Assembly (NCBI GenBank): GCA_017745115.1
Contig: JAGIAA010000010.1
Span: forward strand, 1-64,000
DNA: 64,000 nucleotides
Direction: 5' to 3'
Source: Sphingobium sp.
GTDB lineage: Bacteria; Pseudomonadota; Alphaproteobacteria; Sphingomonadales; Sphingomonadaceae
Shown: one piece after another, positions 1 through 6,627 of the stretch
Numbering within the stretch: the first letter of the stretch is position 1
How the letters are laid out: every line of letters starts with the position of its first letter
Position numbers and translations under genes: made by a program
Notes under the pieces: generated by a model
The model's database searches: none
What the model was told of the DNA's origin: nothing
The model's input: only the letters and a program-made list of their open reading frames with translations

Positions 1-263
1 CCCGTCGCCACCGCCGGCGCGCGGCCGTGGATCGTGTGGAAGCCGTAGCTCTCGATATAATAAGGGAAGCGCGACGAGCAGCCGATACCGCTGATGAACG
101 CGGTATTGGCCGGATCGGCACCCACGTCGGCAAGCGTACGCTGGACCGCCTTCAGGATCGCGTAGTCGCCGCAACCCGGGCACCAGCGAACCTCCTGGTC
201 CGTCTCCCAGTCCTTCACCGTGGTCTCGACGCGGGTCTTCGTCAGGGTGGTCATGTCGTTCAT
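1..263 (-). CDS. korB: 2-oxoacid:ferredoxin oxidoreductase beta subunit (partial, N-terminal part)
   Basis: Only the first 87 codons are in the window; the gene runs off the left edge. The translation contains WCPGCGDYAIL near residue 29 and a downstream GIGCSSRFPYY, the usual thiamine-diphosphate-binding start of the beta subunit of 2-oxoglutarate/pyruvate:ferredoxin oxidoreductases. With the alpha subunit it would decarboxylate a 2-oxoacid to its acyl-CoA and reduce ferredoxin in the cytoplasm. The ATG at 263 overlaps the TGA of korA by four bases (ATGA), so the two subunits are translationally coupled. The substrate (2-oxoglutarate or another 2-oxoacid) cannot be decided from the sequence; kor is the conventional name for this alpha/beta arrangement in alphaproteobacteria. 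Confidence 0.9.
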   Translation of the reverse strand, partial: MNDMTTLTKTRVETTVKDWETDQEVRWCPGCGDYAILKAVQRTLADVGADPANTAFISGIGCSSRFPYYIESYGFHTIHGRAPAVAT

Positions 264-2128
264 GCGAGCATCCCCTCGATGGCCGCCTCGATTTCCGCAA
301 TGCGGAAGGGCTGGCCCGAGATTTTGTTGAGCGGCTTGGCGTCGACCAGATATTGGTCGCGCAGCACGGTCTTGAACTGGCCGGTGTTCATTTCCGGTAC
401 GAGGATCTTGTCGTAACCCTTCAGAAGATCACCAAGATTTTCCGGAAGCGGCCAGATGTGGCGGACATGAATATGGGCCACGTCATGCCCCTTCTGACGG
501 GCGCGTTTCACCGCCTGGTGGATCGGGCCAAAGGTCGAACCCCAGCCCACCACGGCGAGCCGGCCGGTCTCGTTGCCGAGGCAGACGTCCTGACGGATGC
601 CCTTGGCAATACCCAACACCTTGTCGCGCCGGATCTCGGTCATCGCCTGGTGGTTGGCGGCCGCATAGTTGATGTGGCCGGTGTTCACTTCCTTCTCGAT
701 GCCGCCGATGCGGTGCATGAGACCGGGCGTACCGGGCTTGATCCACGGGCGCTTGAGCTTCTCGTCGCGCGCATAGGGCTTGAGGCCGCCTTCCTGCGGC
801 CCGCTCATGAACTGCACCGGGAAAGGCGCGTAGCTTGCCATGTCCGGCACGCGCCAGGGTTCGGCGGCGTTGGCGATATAGCCGTCGGTCAGCAGGATCA
901 CCGGCACCATGTACTGGGTCGCAATGCGGCAGGCCTCGATGGCGCAATCGAAGGCGTCGGCAGGCGAACGTGCCGCGATGACGGCCAGCGGTGCGTCGCC
1001 ATTGCGGCCATAAACGGCCTGATAGAGGTCGGATTGCTCGGTCTTGGTCGGAAGGCCCGTGGAGGGCCCGCCGCGCTGCGAGTTCACGATGACCAGCGGC
1101 AGCTCCGTCATAATCGCCAGGCCCATCGCCTCGCCCTTGAGCGCAATGCCTGGGCCGGACGACGAGGTGACGCCAAGCTGTCCCGCATAGGACGCGCCGA
1201 TCGCCGCTGCGATGGCTGCGATCTCGTCCTCCGCCTGGAAGGTCGTGACGCGATATTCCTTGAGACGGGTCAGGTGATGCAGGATCGCGCTGGCCGGGGT
1301 GATCGGATAGCCGCCAAAGAACATCGGCAGGCCCGCCAGCTGCGCGCCCGCGACAAGACCGAGCGAGATAGACTCGGCGCCCGTGACCGTCCGGTAGAGG
1401 CCCTCGGGAACCGGCGCCGGCGCAACGTGCAGCTGCTTCATCGGCACGGCCAGCTCGGCAGTCTCACCATAGGCATGGCCGGCATTCAGTGCCGCGATAT
1501 TGGCCTCGGCCAGCTGCGGGGTTTTGGCGAACTTGGCGTTGAGCCAGTCGATGATCGGCTGACGGCTGCGGTCGAACAGCCAGAGCGCAAGGCCCAGCGT
1601 CCACATGTTCTTGCAGCGCAGGGCTTCCTTGTTACCGAGACCGAACGCCTTGACGCTCTCCATGGTTAGCGCGCTGATGTCGAAGGCCAGCACCTGCCAG
1701 CGGCCCAGCGAGCCATCCTCGAGCGGATTGGCCTCATATTTCGCCTTGGCGAGGTTGCGCTCGGTGAACTCGCCCGTATCGGCGATGACGAGACCACCGG
1801 CCTTGAGATCGACGACATTGGTCTTGAGCGCAGCAGGGTTCATCGCGATCAGGATGTCCGGCGCGTCGCCGGCGGTCGTGATGTCGGACGAGCCAAAATT
1901 GATCTGGAAGGCCGACACACCGAACAATGTGCCCTGCGGCGCGCGGATTTCTGCGGGAAAGTCAGGGAAAGTCGCCAGGTCGTTGCCGGCAAGGGCGGTG
2001 GACAGCGTGAACTGGCCGCCGGTCAGCTGCATGCCGTCGCCGCTGTCGCCCGCAAAGCGAACAACGACGGCCTCGGGCGCGGTCTCGGCGGTCGCGCTGG
2101 GGAATTGGGTGGTGGCGGCGGTTGCCAT
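260..2128 (-). CDS. korA: 2-oxoacid:ferredoxin oxidoreductase alpha subunit
   Basis: A protein of about 622 aa in which the gamma domain is fused in front of the alpha domain, the layout of the two-subunit KorAB enzymes. The N-terminal part carries VVRFAGDSGDGMQLTGGQ, the gamma-domain signature. The middle and C-terminal parts hold the pyrimidine-binding alpha domain (FGGYPITPASAILHHL, AEDEIAAIAAAIGASYAG, TSSSGPGIALKGEAMG). It works with KorB in oxidative decarboxylation of a 2-oxoacid. I chose the ATG at 2128 (MATAATTQ); an upstream in-frame ATG at 2182 would add 18 poorly conserved-looking residues, and neither start has a strong ribosome-binding site. The gene diverges from rppH. Confidence 0.9.
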   Translation of the reverse strand: MATAATTQFPSATAETAPEAVVVRFAGDSGDGMQLTGGQFTLSTALAGNDLATFPDFPAEIRAPQGTLFGVSAFQINFGSSDITTAGDAPDILIAMNPAALKTNVVDLKAGGLVIADTGEFTERNLAKAKYEANPLEDGSLGRWQVLAFDISALTMESVKAFGLGNKEALRCKNMWTLGLALWLFDRSRQPIIDWLNAKFAKTPQLAEANIAALNAGHAYGETAELAVPMKQLHVAPAPVPEGLYRTVTGAESISLGLVAGAQLAGLPMFFGGYPITPASAILHHLTRLKEYRVTTFQAEDEIAAIAAAIGASYAGQLGVTSSSGPGIALKGEAMGLAIMTELPLVIVNSQRGGPSTGLPTKTEQSDLYQAVYGRNGDAPLAVIAARSPADAFDCAIEACRIATQYMVPVILLTDGYIANAAEPWRVPDMASYAPFPVQFMSGPQEGGLKPYARDEKLKRPWIKPGTPGLMHRIGGIEKEVNTGHINYAAANHQAMTEIRRDKVLGIAKGIRQDVCLGNETGRLAVVGWGSTFGPIHQAVKRARQKGHDVAHIHVRHIWPLPENLGDLLKGYDKILVPEMNTGQFKTVLRDQYLVDAKPLNKISGQPFRIAEIEAAIEGMLA

Positions 2129-2305
2129 GGCAATACTCGAATGGGAAATTGGATGGCGCCCAACTAGTCCTTCGTGCGCCATTCTTCAAAGTAGAAAAGC
2201 TGCGCCCCACCCAAAGCGTTGCCTTTTGCGACGCGACTTGTCATCGGCCAGTCGCATGACCATGACAGATTGCAACCCTCTCGCGCTCGCCGGAGTTTCA
2301 GCCCG

Positions 2306-2800
2306 ATGAAGCCCGAAATCGACAAGTCCGCTTTGCCCTATCGTCCCTGCGTCGGCATCATGCTCGCCAATCGCGAGGGCAAGGTGTTCGTGGGCAAGCG
2401 CCTCGACCAGAGCGTCGCCGAGCCCGACGCATGGCAGATGCCGCAAGGCGGGATCGATCCTGGCGAAGACGAAGAGACGGCGGCGATCCGCGAGCTGGGC
2501 GAGGAAACTGGCCTCTCGCCGGAGCATGTCGACATCATCGCGCGCTCGGCCGAGCATCATGCCTATGACCTGCCCGACGAATTGATCGGCAAAATCTGGG
2601 GCGGGAAATATCGCGGCCAGACGCAGCGCTGGTTCCTTCTCCGCTTCAAGGGCGAGGACAGCGACGTCGACCTTCATACCCATCATCCGGAGTTCGGCGC
2701 GTGGCAGTGGGTCGAGGCCGATCTGCTTGCCGACCTCATCGTGCCGTTCAAGCGGGCGCTCTATCGCAAAGTCGTCGAGGAGTTCCGGCCCCTGCTTTGA
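2306..2800 (+). CDS. rppH: RNA 5'-pyrophosphohydrolase (Nudix)
   Basis: A 164-residue Nudix hydrolase. The Nudix box at residues 48-70 fits G-x5-E-x7-REUxEExGU exactly, with RELGEETGL as its core. The flanking segments (WQMPQGGI before the box; GQTQRWFLLRF, then HPEFGAWQWVE after it) are typical of RppH/IalA. The enzyme removes pyrophosphate from the 5' end of mRNA and so starts RNase E-dependent decay. The start at 2306 (MKPEIDK) matches family length; in-frame upstream codons would add an unrelated Arg-rich extension. Confidence 0.92.
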   Translation: MKPEIDKSALPYRPCVGIMLANREGKVFVGKRLDQSVAEPDAWQMPQGGIDPGEDEETAAIRELGEETGLSPEHVDIIARSAEHHAYDLPDELIGKIWGGKYRGQTQRWFLLRFKGEDSDVDLHTHHPEFGAWQWVEADLLADLIVPFKRALYRKVVEEFRPLL

Positions 2801-2910
2801 CTCGCAGTTCCGTCCGAAAGATGGTAAAAGCGTCGGAAATATTTACAGTTTCGAGCGCGTTAACCATTAAGGCCCAGCCTTTCCGTAGCTGGCACGAGGA
2901 TTGCGTAGTC

Positions 2911-3138
2911 ATGGGAATGGACCGGATCAGACGCCTCTTCACCATCAGGACGAAATTCGAGGCGTTCCTCGCCATCTATGCAGTCGCCATTGGCTCGACC
3001 TCGCGCGGCGCGCATTACATCACCGATTATCCCGGCATAGGTGGCAAGCTGCTGTTCCTGTGCTGCTGCCTTGCTGCGTTCGTCGTGGGCGGCCTCATCA
3101 TCGACGCCGTCGATATCAAGCAGGCCTACGAGGGTTGA
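2911..3138 (+). CDS. small membrane protein of unknown function
   Basis: A 75-residue protein with a basic N-terminus (MGMDRIRRLFTIRTKFEAF). It has two probable membrane-spanning stretches, around residues 18-28 (weakly hydrophobic) and 46-65 (LLFLCCCLAAFVVGGLIID). I recognise no named family. The ATG at 2911 is preceded by GAGGA about eleven bases upstream; an in-frame ATG at 2821 would add 30 residues and has a poorly spaced Shine-Dalgarno. A TTAACCAT sequence lies upstream near 2859. The 3' end overlaps the convergent 59-aa gene by 13 bases. Confidence 0.6.
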   Translation: MGMDRIRRLFTIRTKFEAFLAIYAVAIGSTSRGAHYITDYPGIGGKLLFLCCCLAAFVVGGLIIDAVDIKQAYEG

Positions 3139-3305
3139 TCTTTGGCCTGAGAGGCCAAGAGACCTCGTCGTTCGGCTTCCCGCAGCACAGCTTTGTGGAA
3201 GGGCGCCTGCTCCTTGTGAACGGGCAGCCGGCGGATGATCGACGCGATTTCGGCATCGATCATCCTGGCCGCCATCGCGGCCAGATGTTCCTCAGTAGTT
3301 TGCAT
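3126..3305 (-). CDS. small hypothetical protein (59 aa)
   Basis: A 59-codon ORF beginning MQTTEEHLAAMAARMIDAEI and ending TAG. It is supported by a strong ribosome-binding site, GGAAGG, placed six bases before the ATG. The predicted product is soluble, helical and charged (IIRRLPVHKEQAPFHKAV; LREAERRGLL). It is convergent with the small membrane protein gene and overlaps its 3' end. I do not recognise the family. The case rests on the Shine-Dalgarno and the protein-like composition; it is a low-certainty call. Confidence 0.5.
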   Translation of the reverse strand: MQTTEEHLAAMAARMIDAEIASIIRRLPVHKEQAPFHKAVLREAERRGLLASQAKDQPS

Positions 3306-3470
3306 TGAAGCCTTCCGGCACCTTGAGGTGCCTGGGCGAGGCCAGCATCAGTGTCGCAAGGACGACAGCAATTCATAGCGGGATGCGGCGGACGACGCCC
3401 GCAGCCATCCATACGCCCATTCGTTCCCATTACCTAATCCAATCGGATTGCCTTGGATCACTCTCGCCTT

Positions 3471-4586
3471 TCATCTTAAAGCTATATCAGTAGGTACAAC
3501 CTCGTAACCATGCTCGCGGGCCACCGGCGAGCATGTCACCATGCCATTCCACACATTGAGCCCATCGAGCAGATTTGGGTCACGTTTCATGGCCTCTTTC
3601 CATCCAAGATCGGCTATTTTCAGGGCGTGCGGCAGTGTCACGTTGTTGAGGGCGTAAGTGCTCGTCCGCGCCACCGCGCCCGGCATGTTCGCCACGCAAT
3701 AATGCACGATTCCGTCCACCACGTAGGTCGGCTCGGCATGGGTGGTGGCATGGCTGGTCTCGAAACATCCGCCCTGGTCGATCGCCACATCGACGAGCAC
3801 CGCGCCGGTTTTCATGGTCTTGAGCATATCCCGCGAGACCAGCTTCGGCGCCGCCGCGCCGGGGATCAGCACCGCGCCGATCACAAGATCCGCCTGCGCC
3901 ACGCAATCGGCCAGGTTCGCCTTGTTCGAGAAACGCGTTTTCGCCCGCGCTTCGAAATACATGCCGAGCTTTTCCAGCACCTCCGGGTTGCGGTCGAGGA
4001 TCGTTACATCCGCGCCCAGTCCCGCCGCCATCTGCGCGGCATTGAAGCCGACCACGCCGCCACCGATCACCGCGACCTTCGCCGGCAGCACGCCCGGCAC
4101 GCCGCCGAGCAGCACGCCCCTGCCGCCATGTCCTTTCTCGAGCGCCGTCGCACCGGCCTGGATCGCCATGCGCCCCGCGACCTGGCTCATCGGCTTCAGG
4201 AGCGGCAAGCCGCCATGCGCGTCGGTCACCGTCTCATAAGCAATGCAGGTCGCCCCGGATTTGACGAGATCGGCCGTCTGCTCCGCGTCGGGCGCGAGGT
4301 GCAGATATGTATAGAGGATTTGCCCTGGGCGGAGCATCTCGCGCTCGGCCTTCTGGGGCTCCTTCACTTTCACGATCATATCAGCGGCAGCGAATATCTT
4401 TTCCGCGTCCGGCTCGATGCGTGCGCCCGCTGCGCGATAGTCATTGTCCGTCGCGCCAATACCGAGCCCCGCCCCCGCTTCGACCAGCACCTCATGGCCA
4501 TGGGCATGCAATTCGTGGACGCTCTCCGGCGTCAGGCCGACACGATATTCGTGCGTCTTGATCTCCTTCACGGTGCCGACAATCAT
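3471..4586 (-). CDS. ald: alanine dehydrogenase
   Basis: A 371-residue NAD-dependent alanine dehydrogenase, which interconverts L-alanine with pyruvate and ammonium in the cytoplasm. Visible features are the substrate-site residues R15 (HEYRVGLTP), K75 (KVKEP) and H96 (YLHLAPD), and the Rossmann glycine motif IGGGVVG around residues 174-180, followed by VTILDRN. The ATG at 4586 is chosen because AAGGAG lies eight bases upstream; the longer ORF starting at 4646 lacks this. It faces the NTF2-like operon across a 90-base divergent promoter region. Length and motifs are normal for the family. Confidence 0.95.
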   Translation of the reverse strand: MIVGTVKEIKTHEYRVGLTPESVHELHAHGHEVLVEAGAGLGIGATDNDYRAAGARIEPDAEKIFAAADMIVKVKEPQKAEREMLRPGQILYTYLHLAPDAEQTADLVKSGATCIAYETVTDAHGGLPLLKPMSQVAGRMAIQAGATALEKGHGGRGVLLGGVPGVLPAKVAVIGGGVVGFNAAQMAAGLGADVTILDRNPEVLEKLGMYFEARAKTRFSNKANLADCVAQADLVIGAVLIPGAAAPKLVSRDMLKTMKTGAVLVDVAIDQGGCFETSHATTHAEPTYVVDGIVHYCVANMPGAVARTSTYALNNVTLPHALKIADLGWKEAMKRDPNLLDGLNVWNGMVTCSPVAREHGYEVVPTDIALR

Positions 4587-4676
4587 CGGACGACTCCTTG
4601 GAATAAAATTACGCTTAGCGAAGAGGGCTGATCGGGTTAGGGGCAACCGTCAAGGGACAGTAAGGAAAGGACCCAA

Positions 4677-5102
4677 ATGACCGCCGGCACGACGGAACGC
4701 GCAGCCGCTCTCGCTACGCTCACGCATTATTATGACGCGTTCAACGCCGGTGACCATGACGGCATGCTCGCCTGCCTCAGCCCCGACGTCGCGCATGACG
4801 TCAACCAGGGTGGCCGCGAGACGGGCAAGGACAAGTTCCGCGCCTTCCTCCAGCATATGGAGCGCACCTATGCCGAGCAGCTCGAGGATATCGTGCTGAT
4901 GGCCAGCGAGGACGGCACGCGGGGTGCGGCGGAGTTCATCGTACATGGCCAGTATCTCGCCGACGATGAGGGCCTGCCGCCCGCCAAAGGGCAGCGCTAT
5001 GTCCTGCCCGCAGGCGGTTTTTTCGAATTCCAGGATGGTCTGATTTCGCGCGTCACAGTCTACTACAATCTCGCCGACTGGATCGCGCAGGTCAGCGGCT
5101 GA
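4677..5102 (+). CDS. NTF2-like / ketosteroid-isomerase-related protein
   Basis: A 141-residue single-domain protein of the NTF2/SnoaL fold. The conserved opening ALATLTHYYDAFNAGDHDGML and the later strand-rich segment (GFFEFQDGLISRVTVYYN) are typical of the ketosteroid isomerase-related family. No catalytic assignment can be made. The start has AAGGAAAGGA just upstream. It is the first gene of a tightly packed operon: its TGA shares one base with the ATG of the GNAT gene, which in turn overlaps the nitrilase-family gene. Co-expression suggests a shared small-molecule role, but the substrate is unknown. Confidence 0.8.
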   Translation: MTAGTTERAAALATLTHYYDAFNAGDHDGMLACLSPDVAHDVNQGGRETGKDKFRAFLQHMERTYAEQLEDIVLMASEDGTRGAAEFIVHGQYLADDEGLPPAKGQRYVLPAGGFFEFQDGLISRVTVYYNLADWIAQVSG

Positions 5103-5692
5103 TGGGCGTTACGGTCGAGACATTGACCGATCCGGCGGCGCGGGCGGCTGCCTTGCCCGACCTCTCCCGGCTTCGCATCGCCGTGTTTCGCGAATGGCCT
5201 TATCTCTACGACGGTACGCTCGATTATGAAGAACGCTATCTCGCGCACTTTCTGGAGGACACGGATGCGACCCTCGTGGTTGCCCGAGATGGCGATGCGA
5301 TCGTCGGCGCCGCCACGGCGTCACCCATGACCGGACAGGAAGCGGCCGTGAGCAAGCCTTTCAGGGATGCCGGCCATGATGTCGCAGCGCTCAGCTATTT
5401 CGGTGAATCGGTGCTGCTGCCTGCCTATCGTGGGCAAGGCCTCGGCCATGCCTTCTTCGATCATCGGGAAGCTGCGGCACGTGCATCCGGTGCGACGTCT
5501 GCCTGTTTCTGCGGCGTCGTCCGTCCGGCCGATCATCCATTGCACCCGCAGGGCGCGAGGGATCTGGCTCCATTCTGGCGTTCGCGGGGCTATGCGCCGC
5601 TCGACGGCATGATTGCGCATTATGAATGGAAAGATATCGACCAGCTCGATGAAACGTCCCACCACATGCAATTCTGGCATCGCGCGCTATGA
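5102..5692 (+). CDS. GNAT-family N-acetyltransferase
   Basis: A 196-residue acyltransferase. The central part has the GNAT acetyl-CoA-binding pattern: a strand (ESVLLPAYRGQGLGHAFFDH) containing the RGQGLG pyrophosphate loop near residue 120, followed by a helix and a C-terminal FWRSRGYAPLDG segment. The acceptor is unknown. The start codon overlaps the preceding stop by one base, and the stop overlaps the next start by four (ATGA), so the three genes are coupled. GNAT genes beside carbon-nitrogen hydrolases recur in bacteria, which hints that the pair acts on the same amide or amine metabolite; that is inference. Confidence 0.85.
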   Translation: MGVTVETLTDPAARAAALPDLSRLRIAVFREWPYLYDGTLDYEERYLAHFLEDTDATLVVARDGDAIVGAATASPMTGQEAAVSKPFRDAGHDVAALSYFGESVLLPAYRGQGLGHAFFDHREAAARASGATSACFCGVVRPADHPLHPQGARDLAPFWRSRGYAPLDGMIAHYEWKDIDQLDETSHHMQFWHRAL

Positions 5693-6582
5693 CGGCGTTC
5701 AAGCTCGCTCTCGCTCAATATCCTATCGAGCGGCTTGAAAGCTTCGATGCCTGGCGGACCAAGATCGCGCACTGGGTTGGCGAGGCGGCCAGGGAGGGCG
5801 CGAATTTGCTCGTCTTTCCCGAATATGCCGCGATGGAGCTGGCCGCGCTCGATCCCGCTAGCATGGGCGATCTCCATGCGACGATCGGTTTTGTGGCCGG
5901 CCTGATCGACGCCATCGATGCCCATCATGCGCAGCTCGCGACTCTTCATGGCGTGCATATCGTGGCGGGCAGCCTCCCCTGCCCGCTCGACGACGGGCGC
6001 ACAGTCAATCGCGCGCGCTTGTTCACACCCACCGGCAAGGTTGGTATTCAGGACAAGCTCGTCATGACCCGGTTCGAACGGGAGAAATGGAACATTGCGG
6101 CGGGAGGACCGGTGCGCGTTTTCGACACCACCGTCGGCCGGATCGGCATTTCAATCTGCTATGACGTCGAATTCCCATTAATCGCGCGCGCCCAGGCGGA
6201 GGCCGGCGCCACACTCATCCTCTCGCCCTCATGCACGGACACGATGCAAGGCTACTGGCGGGTGCGCATCGGAGCGCAGGCACGTGCACTGGAGAACCAG
6301 TGCTTCGTCGCGCAGGCGCCAACAGTCGGCATGGCGCCCTGGTCGCCGGTCCTCGATGAGAATTACGGCGCAGCTGGGCTGTTCGCTCCGCCCGACGGCG
6401 ATGCGCCGGACAACGGCATATTGGCGCTAGGCTCGTTGGGTGAAGACCAGTGGGTCTATGTCGAGGTTGACCCGGCGCGCGTCGCCCGCTGGCGAGAGGA
6501 CGGCAGTGTCCGCCCATTCGAGCATTGGCCGGAGAGCGGCCAAATGGTCCCGCTCAGCTGCGAATTGGTTGACCTTCGCTAA
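5689..6582 (+). CDS. carbon-nitrogen hydrolase (nitrilase superfamily)
   Basis: A 297-residue member of the nitrilase/amidase superfamily. The catalytic triad can be read directly: E45 in VFPEYAA, K123 in VGIQDKLVMTRFE and C157 in ISICYDVEFP. It probably hydrolyses a carbon-nitrogen bond in the cytoplasm; the substrate is unknown (amidase, N-carbamoyl hydrolase and acyltransferase-like members all share this triad). The start overlaps the GNAT stop by four bases. A short GC-rich hairpin follows the stop, between this gene and the convergent TonB receptor. Confidence 0.9.
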   Translation: MTAFKLALAQYPIERLESFDAWRTKIAHWVGEAAREGANLLVFPEYAAMELAALDPASMGDLHATIGFVAGLIDAIDAHHAQLATLHGVHIVAGSLPCPLDDGRTVNRARLFTPTGKVGIQDKLVMTRFEREKWNIAAGGPVRVFDTTVGRIGISICYDVEFPLIARAQAEAGATLILSPSCTDTMQGYWRVRIGAQARALENQCFVAQAPTVGMAPWSPVLDENYGAAGLFAPPDGDAPDNGILALGSLGEDQWVYVEVDPARVARWREDGSVRPFEHWPESGQMVPLSCELVDLR

Positions 6583-6596
6583 AGCGAGCAGCCGTC

Positions 6597-6617
6597 GCCA
6601 CCCCCCGCGAGGGTGGC
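6597..6617. terminator. hairpin between convergent genes, possible terminator
   Basis: GCCACCC and GGGTGGC form a 7-bp stem around a 7-base loop, between the stop of the nitrilase-family gene and the stop of the TonB receptor. No T-tract follows on either strand, so intrinsic termination is only possible, not shown. Confidence 0.35.
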
Positions 6618-6627
6618 CGGGAAGGCC

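Noticed and set aside
353..1669. Long plus-strand ORF opposite korA
   Set aside because: It lies wholly antisense to korA, which has clear family motifs; its His/Arg-rich translation is the usual mirror of a high-GC gene.
2859..2866. TTAACCAT as a CtrA half-site before the small membrane gene
   Set aside because: A single eight-base match without the second TTAA at the right spacing; too common to call.
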